This document shows positions 1-12,691 of a stretch of 64,000 nt of DNA, piece after piece. The stretch comes from Alviniconcha marisindica (taxonomy: Eukaryota; Mollusca; Gastropoda; Provannidae). The position numbers and the translations under genes were made by a program. The notes beneath the pieces are model-generated. The model saw only the letters and a list, made by a program, of their open reading frames with translations. It had not been told where the DNA came from and searched no databases. Position 1 is the stretch's first letter. The number at the start of each line of letters is the position of its first letter. Where the stretch lies: the NCBI GenBank assembly GCA_018857735.1, contig JABMCL010002332.1, positions 1 through 64,000 on the forward strand, written 5' to 3'.

Positions 1-412
1 AATGTCTGTCTATCTGTCTGTCCTTTCCCCTCTGTGTCTCATGTATAAAACATTTCACTCACTCATTCTCCGTATGTAATAAATAATGCCTGTAATTGAT
101 ATCTACTCATCAGTAGCTTGGGCAAGGACTAGTTGTCAGACAGGTGTTTTTGATCCTTGTAAAATAAGTTTTCGAGTTTGAGTTTTTTTTCTCTTCTCTC
201 TCTCTCTGAAGCAACACTGACACAAGGGACTTAACAAACGCTTGACATAAGTAACAAATACAACAAAGACCCGAGTTGCCCACGGAAACCTCTCACATGG
301 CATGCGTGCAATCATACAAGGTACATTAACTCCACCGCCGCTGTAACAATGAACCCGGGCGAGAGCATTGTAGTATCTAGTATTGCTGCTGTAATAATGC
401 ACCACTGTAAAC

Positions 413-470
413 AGTGTGTGTGTGTGTGTGTGTGGTGTGTTGTGTGGGGTGTGTGTGTGGTGTTGGTATT

Positions 471-530
<60 letters not shown>

Positions 531-547
531 TGTGTGTGTGTGCGCGC
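413..547. repeat. (GT)n microsatellite
   Basis: Nearly uninterrupted GT dinucleotides with a few GGT and GTAT variants. The long Cys-Val or Thr-His reading frames here come from the repeat and are not genes. Confidence 0.95.
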
Positions 548-1059
548 GTTGCACTGCTGTTGACAAACAACTTGGACAACTCAAGCAAAGGAAGTCCAGC
601 TTTCTTAGCCCAGCTCCACCTCCCTACTCATGATCTCTTCAGTCTGGGCTAAGTTGAGGGTCCAGCTCCACCTCCCTCCTCTAAGATCTCTTGATCTTTT
701 GATCTCGCCTGGAACCCCGGCGGCGGCCGAGTATGGGGTGGCGGCCGTCCTGGGCTCCCGTCCCTAATAAGCCTACGGTCAGTTTCTCAGTGATGGACGC
801 CAAAGCCGCAACACTCACTGACCAACCGAAAGTCGAATTGAAAATTTGAATCTGCAATGTTGCTGTGGCAGAAATCTTCCCTACATAAAGTCTGGTTGTA
901 GAGTAGTGGTGTCAGTAAGTCCACACTGAGAAGAAAAAAAGAAGAAAAAAAGAGGCTTTAGGGACCCGGGGAAGGAGGGAGAGATTATATAACCTATCGC
1001 TACACCGTCACCACCAGAGTGTCTCCTCAGAGTCATGTGTGCTTCAGGTGTTGGACAAG

Positions 1060-1172
1060 CCGCTGAGCATGGTTCAATATTGCTTTACGTTCACGGAAAC
1101 CATAAGGCTCGTTAGGACGGACAGCCCAGGACGGACAGCTCGACTCTCACACAGCTCCTGGACTATCTAAAC
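1060..1172. repeat. Dispersed repeat (copy at 37020-37115)
   Basis: A stretch beginning near GGTTCAATATTGC and running through GGCTCGTTAGGACGGACAG to CACACAGCTCCTG recurs in the same orientation at 37020-37115 with scattered substitutions. No coding capacity is seen. The rest of 1-1350 shows only the GT repeat and an A-rich GAA tract near 930-955. Confidence 0.75.
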
Positions 1173-1353
1173 TGGTGGGCAGCGATGAGAGCCATTGTAA
1201 TATTTCATAACTCATTAAATGTGAGGGACTATAACACACTCCGAGCATCGCTTTCCGGCACCTTCCTCCAAAGGATGGCTGTCGTAAACCAGTGCTTGGA
1301 GTTTGGGACAAAGGCACATGACAGTGTCCTCAGACCACTCTACTGAAAGTCGG

Positions 1354-1385
1354 CCAATCAAAACATCGACTACAATTTAACCAAT
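1354..1385 (+). promoter_or_regulatory. Two CCAAT boxes upstream of the sulfotransferase
   Basis: CCAAT occurs at 1354-1358 and 1381-1385, both on the plus strand, 43-75 bp upstream of the predicted ATG at 1428. Paired CCAAT boxes are common in TATA-less animal promoters. No clear TATA box is visible. That this is the core promoter is inferred from position. Confidence 0.4.
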
Positions 1386-1427
1386 CACAGCCGCAGACAG
1401 GGTAGAGCCATGTGACCGCAGGGAAGT

Positions 1428-1989
1428 ATGGCGGCCTCCACGAGAATGTCACGGGGCCCGCTGCAGCGCTTATTAACTGCACAGCAAAGAACGTCTTGCC
1501 AGTACTGCAGTTTGCCAGACCAAAGAAATGTGAAACTGTCAGGTTCTTTCCAAAATGCGTCTTTGCGTGGTTCAGGAAAGCAGCTAGGCCTGTTGCCCAT
1601 GCTTCGACCCTTTTCTCGCCGGTCGTGTGGTCCTGAGCATTTTTCGTGGGGACTTCTCAAGCGCCAGTCATTGTTTGGTCAGACTTTGGCTTATTCGACG
1701 AGACCCGACAAAAACAGAGTGAAAGGTTTGATGGTGGCAACTTACATATCGGCTGCTATCGGTGGTCTCCTGTTGACTGCTGTGGGCTTCAGGTTATACA
1801 GTCGTTTCAAGAAGCGCGCGAGAGGAATCGAAGAAGTGGACTGTCCACTGTATGGACGGCGAAGTCGAGTGTTTTGTCGCTACAGGGGATACATTATTCC
1901 GTCCAGCATTATTGATACGGTTGTATATGATGTGCCTAGGTCGGAAGTTCGACCCGACGACGTTTGGGTTGTGTCTTTTCCAAAAGCTG
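1428..1989 (+). CDS. Sulfotransferase exon 1
   Basis: Residues 1-187 plus one base. The ATG at 1428 has A at -3 and G at +4. Residues 1-95 are rich in Arg, Ser and Leu with very few acidic residues, like a mitochondrial presequence; residues 100-121 (start GLMVATY, end AVGF) form one membrane span; then comes a basic cluster. The SULT fold begins around residue 136 and the exon ends inside the P-loop-like PKAG motif. Donor GTGAGT, phase 1. In-frame ATGs at codons 7 and 58 could give shorter leaders. Confidence 0.9.
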
Positions 1990-4900
1990 GTGAGTAGGTC
2001 TGTTTTAATTTCTAACTCTAATCACGACTAATGAAGACCAAATCATTGACATTGCTTCATTTCTTTTTCTTCTTGTCAAGGACTTTGCTGTAGTCGCTAG
2101 TGTCAGAGTCCTGCAGCGATGTGTGTTTAAAAGGTGGCCACAGTCTGCCTTGGGTGTTATCAAAACAATAAGAGACTTAGAGAGTAAATAACTTTAATAA
2201 CTTAAGACAGTTCCTGACTGGAAGTGGAATGAGCTGGTAGACACTGTGACTGTGGTCACTGCAGACTCCAGCAGCGGGCAGAGTGCTATGACTTTTATGA
2301 GGGGCGTCCCACACATAGGCAGCCAGAACAAAAATGTTTTCAGCCAGTTTTTAATAGTGCCTGTTCAGTAACAAAATGTGCAGATTAGTCCTTTTAAAGG
2401 AAAAGTCCAATGTTCTTAAGTATGCAAAATGACCATCAAAATGATTGACAAATGAGTCACAGGTTTGCGATTTAATGAAATAAAAAATGTTTATGTTTGT
2501 TTTTAATCAATTTTATTTTCTGTAGGCTGGCCGAGACTGCTGTCTTGGGTTCTCTATCAGTCACGTGACTTTCTTGGAAGTGATGTCAGTCTAGAGTCAG
2601 TGCGGTTGCCATCTTAGATTGTTCATTGAATGTGTATGCGTGTGGTTGACAAAAAGTTGTAACCATGCCAGCCTACAGTCTTGCAGCAAACTGTAACAAC
2701 TCACAGTCACAAGTAACCCAAAGCATAATTATGCACGAGTTCCCGCGGAATCGACCCACTGTGAGGTGAAAATGGGTCAAATTTGTACAATTCAAACGAG
2801 CTGACTTGATGCTGCGCCTCAGTCACGCCCATTAATTTTGTGTAGCGAGCACTTTGCTGAGTGCAGTTTCGTAAACTTTATGGCGGAATACCAAATGAGG
2901 TTTGCTTCAAAGCGGAATTTGTAAGGCTGGCCACAGGGTAACCAACTTGGAAAAAAATCCAGTTTGAATCACCAAGGATGAAGCTGAAGAGCAGCAAGCA
3001 CACAGCATGATACAAAAATTGAGAGATACACTGATACCCTGAAACAAGCGCTAACAAGGCAACAGACAAAAAGTCTAACATGAATGCTTACACCAGAAAA
3101 GGCCATGAGAGAAAGAGACTGTACACAAATGCATGGGGCAAAGAAAGAAAGAACAGACCACAAATGCCTGTGGCAAAGAAAGAAAGACCAAACCACAAAT
3201 GCTGGTGGCAAATGAAAAATGGCTGCCCTAATCAGGCAAGCAAACAGCTGACACCAAATGAAAGAAACAAAACAGCTGAAACCACCTCAAAACCCCAAAC
3301 GGTTGCCTACCTGCAAGCATAAGGTGGAGAGAAAAAAACACCACCAAATCACAATAGTCTAATACAGTAATAGACTACTGTCTGCAACAAAGGAGTGGGC
3401 GACTACAGTCTTATGCACAGAGCAAAAATAACTGTGCCAACGTCAAACAGATGGAAAGCCAAACGAACCATAACTAACTCTAAACTAACCCTTACTAACC
3501 CGGCTTCCATCTAGGAAAACAAAGGCTGCAGACTGATAAAGCAGAACGCTAATCAGGACTACTGATGACAAAGCACACGATGTAAACAAATGCAGACGAC
3601 AAGAGAAATGCAAAATGGCTGCCCTAATCAGGCAAGCTAACAAGCGGGTACGAAATGGCCAATAAACCAAAGATAAAAAAGAAAGAACGCATGGTGAAAA
3701 AGAAGGGGAAAAGAGAGAAAATAACAACACTTTCTGAAAAGAAAGAGGAGGCAAGTAATGTTAGCAACCAGTGGATACACGTAATACATGTCAGTACATG
3801 ATACAACCCACTTAGCAGTGACAACAACACGGCAGGGCAACAGATGCTCACGAACTACCCCACACAAAGAAAGAATGAGAGGTCTCGTTAAACATTGGAC
3901 TACCCCCCTCACTCGTACATTGTAAATGAACGATATAACTCGAGAAACAAAAGGGCAAGCCAAGAGAAAAAAACAGTGAATGGCAAGAACCTGTAACTCA
4001 ATCCCAAACCCTAACCCAGGGAAGCCATGAAATTGCTAGTCTATTGAACTAGAATGAACAAAACGTTTTCATTTTTACATATGATGAAACAAACAAGGAT
4101 AAATTTGGAAAATAAAATAAAACACCCAATAAAAGGCAGGCTCCCTGGAGGTCCAGCCTGTTGTGAAAGCTAGAGTAAACAGAACGAAAAAGACTGAAAT
4201 GCCACACACCTAACAAGGCTTGAGAAAATGAAATGAAATAACAAGGAGGAAATAAACAAAGGCCCAACTACTGACAATGGCATCAGAGCTTCATCCTTGG
4301 AGATTCGAACTGGATTTTTTCAAAGTCGGTTACCCTGTGGCTACTAGCCATTTTGCAGTGACTCCCCAGAGTGACGTAGTGTGCATATGTGCACATGATT
4401 TTCAGCGTCATGGCGATGCGTTCGGTACAACAGAAAATGCCTGTTTTCGTGCATTTATAACCCTCATATCACAATTTCACCTACATCATTGTTCTCAGCG
4501 AACTTTAACGGAAATCATGTCAAACACCACCCCAAACCTTGGACTTGTCCTTTAAAGTACATGTTTTATTTTGCATTATTCTCTCCCAGTTCCAACTTCC
4601 ATTGCAGAAATGGCCAATAATGGTCCCACTCCCAGCAATGTATGAATCCAGATCCAGATCTAAAGTAATAAAAGTATGTTCCAAACAAATTTGGAATCAG
4701 CTCAATTCAAAGATCTCTGAGTCTGACCAGGCGAGTGCATGCACACAAAGGGAAGACAGAGAATGGAAGTATCAGAAGATCATTGCTGGCGGGTTGGTTT
4801 GTAAGGCTGTATCTTGTTATACAAGATACGTGTTTATAAAATGCATGTACTTTCAGGGACCACCTGGTTACAAGAGTTAGTGTACTTGATCAGCACAGAC

Positions 4901-7900
4901 TACGACTATGACAAAGCCAGGGCTACCATAGTGGTGGACAGGTTCCCATACCTGGAATTTCCATACCCCGGTCTCCGGGTGGTGGCTGAGAAACCCTCTC
5001 CTCGCTTCATCAAGAGTCACCTGCCATTCTCACTCCTTCCTAAACAGCTGGAAGAGAAGAAACCCAAGGTAATTATTTTTACTGGTGTTGCCTTTAGTTT
5101 ACCACATAACCACTAAATGACTAATAATATTGTGTAATACTAATACTAATAGAGAGTAATGCTTTTCACAGGAGAACAGCACATGTATTGATGTAATGTT
5201 TTAGAAATCAAAATAAAAAATAATAATAATTAATATAGTCCTAAGCCATTATCATGCCTGCAACATTACATCGGAGCCTATGAAACAACCACATAGTACT
5301 CTGAATGAAATGCACAATCAACACAACAATTGAACAAATGGCAATCCAACTTACTGGCAACGTGGTGATTTCCTTGAACTTGTGGCTGAAACACAACACT
5401 GCATAGACACTGGCTGATGAAACACTAATTGGAAGATGGCTACCACTGGCTGCACTCGCCTCTTATCGATATTAGCTGGGCGGACTGCAAGGACAGCACT
5501 GTCTAGTGAAATCTGTGTAGGCTGTGTGAGGCACTTCAAACTACTAAGTACTCTAGATCTTGTGTTACTTCTAACTTTTAATCGGGCCCAAACTTTAAAA
5601 GTACTAAACACATTTTAACGTGGTTTAAAATGCCCAAAACTATGGACCATCTTTTTATCTGTCAAAATTATCATTGTTACCTAGTCTATCAAATGAAGCT
5701 AAAATAAGATTAACTCTGCAAGCTCAGCCATGGAACTGAATTAGCAGCAATTAACCTCAAATTAATTAACTACAACATGACCTCTACCCCTAAACACTAT
5801 TATAGATTTGAAATTAGGGCCCTAAAATACTTCAAACATTTACTATATATATCATTATATGCAGTCCTCCTACTTATGTACCTAAAAATCAAGAAATAAG
5901 CCTGGAAGTGGAACACAAACACCAAATTTGGCACCAGACTCAAAGTTTTGCAACTGATATAATTATAAGTCTGCAAATCCATCTGATCTAATCTAAGCCC
6001 AGTTCCTACTCCTATTCCTATGCATTATTTTGAAAGTCTGCATCACAAATACTATAAATATATAATATAAAACTATACTAAACACCTAATTTCTGAAGTG
6101 TGCAAACTTATAAACAAATCTGACATTGCTGTAAAGCTGGCAATAAAAAATAAAAATAAAAAATGGCCTCAAATATCATCTACTATAATTTAGCCAACAA
6201 GCAAGTAATCATGATGGTGTTACCAGTAGTCATCAATAAAATTGGGGGAAAATGGACAAAACTATATCTGTAGTGCTATATCACACTGACAAGGGTAAGC
6301 ACACCACACTTTACCAGATCAACAAAAATGTATGCATTAAAACCTCAAAAATAATAATTCTGTGGTGATACAATTGTATTGCTCACAGTCACACACCACA
6401 CCTGTGCCTGCGTCAAGAGCTTTAGCCTTTACACTTTTACAGTTACACTACAATTGTACATCAACTTTGCATATATTCTGTATATATGATCTAGCCATAA
6501 AGAAAAGCATTGTTGCAATACTACCACCAGGGCAACAAGTGAAGGAATGAGTGAACAACTGCTGGTGAGGTTGACAAAATAGAACAGCTGTAGAGAAATG
6601 TACTTGCCTATACGACAACACATAAAGAACAGTTAAAAACAAGTGCTTTCAACCCATGGTCTTCGTCTGGCGTAGAAGAGAGATAGAAAATAATAAAAGG
6701 AGAAGGAAGTAAAAAAGAAGATAGACAAGAAGTTGAACTTGAAGTAACATAGATTTAAAACGTCATCAAAATGACGAAAATTGTGAAGAGAGCAATCTAC
6801 CCATGTAATTATGAATACACGCACACACAGACATATTCCACCTGCTGAGCAACAGCATGTAATTAAGAAGGGCTCTTCTTCTTTACTTCCTTCTTTTATT
6901 ATTTTCTATGCCTCTTCTACACCAGACGAAGACCATGGGTCGAAAGCGCTTGTGTTTTGAATCGTTCTTTATGTGTTGTCATATACTGATATAGGTAAGT
7001 ACGTTTCTCTTGAGCTGTTCTATCATCTCAATGATGATACGATGACGAGTCGGACGTGCTCTGTTGTTGAACAAGGTTGCAGTTTTTGTGGCCATGTTTA
7101 GACTAGGAGTGCTCCATGAAGACTCTGAGGCATTTGTCTGAGAGATCCTCTGTAGTGACACTACTGACTAACTAGTGCACAGTACATTGGAAGAAAATCA
7201 TCCACCAGCGTACAAATAGGCTGTTAGAACTCTGTATGTCGTTGACTGGTGATTCTCATCATTGCAATATTTTGAGATCATTGATGATTTACTTAATGTG
7301 TAACTGTTTCTAAATCTAAGTCTGTTTTTTGTTTGTTTGTTTTTTAACTGATTAAATGTGTGTCCCAGACTTGGGCTGAGCTGTAAAACTTTTGACATGC
7401 AACTTAACTGAAGTAGATGTCGTTAGTGTGACTGTGTCTCTCCCTTTAAAACCTGGAGTACGTTTTGGTGATCACTTATATAGCGGTATTTTCCACTCTA
7501 TTGAGCAGACTCACTGCGCTTGCATGTGGTTCTACATGGGTGACTGGCTTTTTATAGCGCATTTTTTTAAATATTGATTATCCACTGAAGTGGTGTACTT
7601 AAAGCGCTGGCATGGCTGGTGCCACATGAAAGCGCTTGTGTTTTGAATTGTTCTTTATGTATTGTATAGGTGAGTACATTTCTCTAGAGCTGTTCTATAT
7701 CTCAATGATGATACGATGACGAGTCGGACGTGCTCTGTTGTTGAACAAGGTTGCAGTTTTTGTGGCCATGTTTAGACTAGGAGTTCTCCATGAAGACTCC
7801 GAGGCATTTGTCTGAGAGATCCTCTGTAGTGACACAGTGACGCTTGTGCACAGTACATTGGAAGAAAATCATCCACAAGCGTACAAATAGGCTGTTAGAA

Positions 7901-10900
7901 CTGTATATCTTTGACTGGTAATTCTCGTCATTGCAATATTTTCAGATCATTGATCATTTGCTTAATCAGTTAATGTGTAACTGTTTCTAAGTATTATTTT
8001 TATTTTTATTTTTTTAACTGATTAAATGTGTGCCCCTGACTTGGTCTGAGCTGTACAACTTCTGACAAGCAGCTTAACTGAAGTAGATGTTGTTAGTGTG
8101 ACTGTGTCTCTCCCTTTAGTTTAAAACCTGGAGTAGGTTTTGATGAATGCTTATATGGCGCTATTCACCACTCTCTTGAGCACACTCAGTGACTCATTGC
8201 GCTTGCATGTCACCATGTGGTTCTACATGAATGACTGGCTTTTTATACTTTTATAGCACGTTTTTTGAATATCCACTGAAATGGTGTACTTAAAGCGCTG
8301 GAATGGCCGGTGCCATGTGAAAGCACTTGTGTTTTTAATTGTTCTTTATGTGTCATTGTACATGTGAGTACATTTCTCTAGAGCTGTTCTATCGTCGCAA
8401 TGATGATACGATGATGAGTCGGACATGCTCTGTTGTTGAACAAGGTTGCAGTTTTTGTGGCCATGTTTGGACTAGGAGTTCTCCATGAAGACTCTTGAGG
8501 CATTTGTCTGAGAGATCCTCTGTAGTGACACTGACACTACTGACTAACTTATGCACAGTACATTGGAAGAAAATCATCCACAAGCGTACAAATAGGCTGT
8601 TAGAACTGTATGTCTTTGGTCATTCTCATCATTGCATTATTTTGAGATCATTGATGATTTACTTAATGTGTAACTGTTTCTAAATCTAAGTCTATTGTTT
8701 CTTCTTCTTTTTTTTAACTGATTAAATGTGTGTCCCTGACTTGGATTGAGCTGTACAACTTCTGACATGCAGCTTAACTGAAGTAGATGTTGTTAGTGTG
8801 ACTGTGACTTTCCCTTTAAAGGGCCCCTGAACACTGATTTTAAGTTGTAAATATCATTTACATTGTACTATATAAATAAAGTTTAACATACACACTGTTC
8901 GTTTGACAGATTGACATTTTCCTGAGGTACATAAAAGTATTGATTTGAATTAAAACAAACACGACGCTTCGAGCAGCTGCGTCATCTGCAGCTGAAAATC
9001 CCGGGTTTCGGTCACAAGACCTCTGTAACGTCACGACAAGACAACTGACCCGCATGGCTCAGTAACGACTTGAACAAAATTGAATTGAAAGTAGTCTGGC
9101 AAATCAGTTTTAAAGCATGCTGAGCGAGTGTGCTCCAGCTGGTTGCAGTGAAAAGTTGACAAAGGAGTTTTCTTTCCATGTTTTTCCTTTAAAAAAAAAA
9201 ATGAAGCCCAAAAACAACAGTGGCAAATGGCAATGAATCGATGGGACCTAGCCACAAAGAAGTGGGAACCAAAATACCACGATGTGCTCTGTTCAAAGCA
9301 TTTTAAAAAAAATGCTTCACAGATCGCACCCTGCTGAGCATTCAGTTCGGGCTCAAATACATGTCCACAGGGTAACCGACTTGGAAAAATTTCCAGTTCG
9401 AATCTCCAAGGATGAAGCTCCGACTCCATTGCCAGTAGTTGGGCCTTTGTTTATTTCCCCCTTGTCATTCCATCTTTCTCGAGCCTTGTTGAAATCATTA
9501 CTGAGGCACGGGATATATACCTGTATTAACTGTGTGAAAATATTTAGTCGGTGGAATATACCAAAGAGGAGATCTGAAGCTAAAAGCTGTCAAAATCAGT
9601 GTTCAGGGGCCCTTTAAAACCTGGAGTAGGTTTTGATGATCGCTTATATAACGGTATTTTCCGCTCTCTTGAGCAGACTCACTGCCCTTGCATGTGGTTC
9701 TACATGGGTGACTGGCTTTTTATAGCGCATTTTTTTAAATATTGATTATCCACTGAAGTGGTGTACTTAAAGCGCTGGCATGGCTGGTGCCACATGAAAG
9801 TGCTTGTGTTTTGAATTGTTCTTTATGTGTTGTATAGGTGAGTACATTTCTCTAGAGCTGTTCTATATCTCAATGATGATACGATGACGAGTCGGACATG
9901 CTCTGTTGTTGAACAAGGTTGCAGTTTTTGTGGCCATGTTTAGACTAGGAGTTCTCCATGAAGACTCCGAGGCATTTGTCTGAGAGATCCTCTGTGCACA
10001 GTACTTTGGAAGAAAATCATCCACAAGCATACAAATAGGCTGTTAGAACTGTATATATATATCTTTGACTGGTAATTCTCGTCATTGCAGTATTTTCAGA
10101 TCATTGATTATTTGCTTAAATCAGTTAATGTGTAACTGTTTCAAAGTCTGTTATTTCTTCTTCTTTTTCTTCTTTTTTGAACTGATTAAATGTGTGCCTC
10201 CAACTTGGGCTGAGCTGTACAACTTCTGACATGCAGCTTAACTGAAGTAGATGTTGTTAGTGACTGTGACTCTCCTTTAAAACCTGGAGTAGGTTTTGAT
10301 GATCGTTTATATGGCACTTTTCGCCACTCTCTTGAGCACACTCAGTTTTTGTGGCTGCTTTCTGACGGTGGGTGATCTGTGAAGACTGAGGCATTTGTCT
10401 GAGAGACCGGCAGTGAAAACAGAATATTTAATTTAAAAATTTTGGTATTCGGACAATCACTGAATCAGACACACTATGATGCAGTGGGGTATGTAGGATT
10501 GAACAGTCAGCAATACTCACATCTGGCATGGATGGCCATGCATCTGACCAGTTTCCCCACCTTATGGATGCCACGCCAGGTTGAAGAAAAGCGCAATCAA
10601 GGTTGACAATGATCAGTGGACGTATTTGGAGACCCACAGTCTGAGCTGTCAGCGCATTAGGGGTTTTGAGAATCACCCGAGTCTGAGAGTGAGAGACCCA
10701 CGGCACTTGTGGGTTGTTAAAAATGTATGCATTTTGTTTGTTTGTTTGTTTGTTTGTTAAATCGATGTATGTATTTGTATTATGGTTTATTTACCGAATC
10801 AGAATGTGTGCCGTTGTGAATTTAAGTACGAATTGTCACTAAAAGTGCTATGCGTTCTGTCAGGTGATCTACCTTGCACGCAACCCCAAGGACACGGCTG

Positions 10901-12618
10901 TGTCTCTGCTAGCCTTTAACAAGCTGACCAACTTCACCACTTTCCTGGGAACCATGGACGACTTTGCTCAGCTCTTTGTTGATGGCACAGGTTAGTGCTT
11001 TGAGAGTGATTCTTTGTTATTCAATTGATCACTGTTAAAAGAGAATTTGATAAAATTGCTTTCATTTGTTTGTTTTTCCCTCAAGCTTAGGTGTTGGAAA
11101 AAAAAGAATTGCAGAATAAACTAAGTAAGGATACATGAACACATGGTAAAGAACACTTTGAAATAATTTGTTGCTGAAAATGTCAATTTTTGTATTACTA
11201 TTACTGTAACTAAATAACATAATAAGTAATTGAGTAATAACTGAATTGTTTTGAAAATGCTGTTGTGTTGCAGATCTCATTGCTATGCATGCAGCCAATC
11301 CATGTGTGTGTGGTGTTTATTGTTTTTGTATAGTGCATGTTGCCTTGCAGTGATTTACATAATAAAAATATGGTTTGGATTTTTTTTCTCCTGTTGCTTG
11401 TGATTTTTAGCTGTCTGACCCATACACAGCTCAAGTGTTTTTCTTCGTTGAGTATGCACTGTTGTCACTTTTTTCAGCTATCTATGGTCCGTGGCTGAAG
11501 CATGTCAGGGAAGGCTGGGAACACAGAAATGATGAAAATGTCCTGTTCATCACCTATGAGGAGCTGCAAAAGGTAATTACAGTGGAACTGTGGTGATCCT
11601 ACCCCACCCCATACCCCGACTAGAGACCGCTGAAGCTGTTGCCTTCATATTGTGATTGATAATACTTCAGGAGCTGCGAAAAGGTAATTACAGTGGAACT
11701 GTGGTGATCCCACCCCATCCCCTTCCCCAACTAGAGATCACTGAAGCTGTTGCCTTCATATTGTGATTGATAATACTTGAGGAGCTGCGAAAAGGTAATT
11801 ACAGTAGAACTGTGGTGATTAAACCCTACCCCACCCCCTTCCTCGACTAGTGATTGCTGAAGCTGTTGCCTTCATATTATGATAATGCTTATGAGGAGCT
11901 GCAAAAGGTCATTACAGTGGAACCGTGGTGACCCCACCCAACCCCCTTCCCTGACTAGAGACCGCTGAAGATGATGCCTTTCTATTTTCATATTATTGCT
12001 TACTTTTGGCATGCTGATCAGATACACAAACCCAGCTGTGTTTTTGTTTGAAGGTTTCCATGGGGCAATGTGCAAATGAGAGATACTCAGTCGAATTGTG
12101 CTTTTGCTTCAGGATTTCTGTGGGACAGTACGTGGCATTGCCAAGTTCCTGGAAAAGCCGCTGTCCGAGTCACAGCTTAAGCAGTTGGAGCAACATTGCA
12201 GCTTCGACAACATGCGGAACAATGACAGCGTCAATTATTCTTGGAATCGTGGCATTTGGAGTGATGGCGAGTTCCTGCGTAAAGGTTGGAACACTTTGCG
12301 AAGGAATTTCTGTCGTTGGGTGTGTTTGGGACAGCACAGGTTGAATCCCCTGTTTTCATGACATCCTCCATATAATTATGCCAGTTTTGTTTTAGTTTTT
12401 TTGTAATTCAACATGAATGTGACTATCATGTGTGTGTGCACAGACGCACACACACACACACAAACCCAGGGGGTAGTGGGGTTTTCAGATGGAGTAGGAG
12501 GGTGCTGGTGGTAAGATGCTTTGCCCTTGAGTGCATGTTCTCACTATGTATTTTTTCTCCAAAATGCCTTTCTCCTTTCTCTCTGTTTCTATGTCACTTT
12601 GTCTCGACCCCCACCCCC

Positions 12619-12691
<73 letters not shown>

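Larger units (their letters stand above)
6943..10345. repeat. Four-unit macrosatellite of about 680 bp
   Basis: Units begin near 6943, 7626, 8318 and 9794, each with AAAGYGCTTGTGTTTT followed by a GATGATACGATGA block, GTTGTTGAACAAGG and, near the end, TTTAAAACCTGGAGTAGG. Periods are about 683, 692 and 680 bp once the Kolobok-like insertion in unit 3 is removed. Unit 4 is truncated. The unit also carries a piece of the SINE body (GGTGTACTTAAAGCGCTGG). Confidence 0.85.

Noticed and set aside
136..652. Open frames of Cys-Val or Thr-His repeats
   Set aside because: They are translations of the GT/CA microsatellite; the same holds near 12430-12740 and 42165-42905.
1385..1660. Antisense frame opposite sulfotransferase exon 1
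   Set aside because: Shadow of the coding strand; no motifs or splice continuity.
3485..3963. Minus-strand hydrophobic frames in the first Kolobok-like element
   Set aside because: Antisense of A/G-rich sequence, giving Leu/Phe/Ser-rich frames without motifs.
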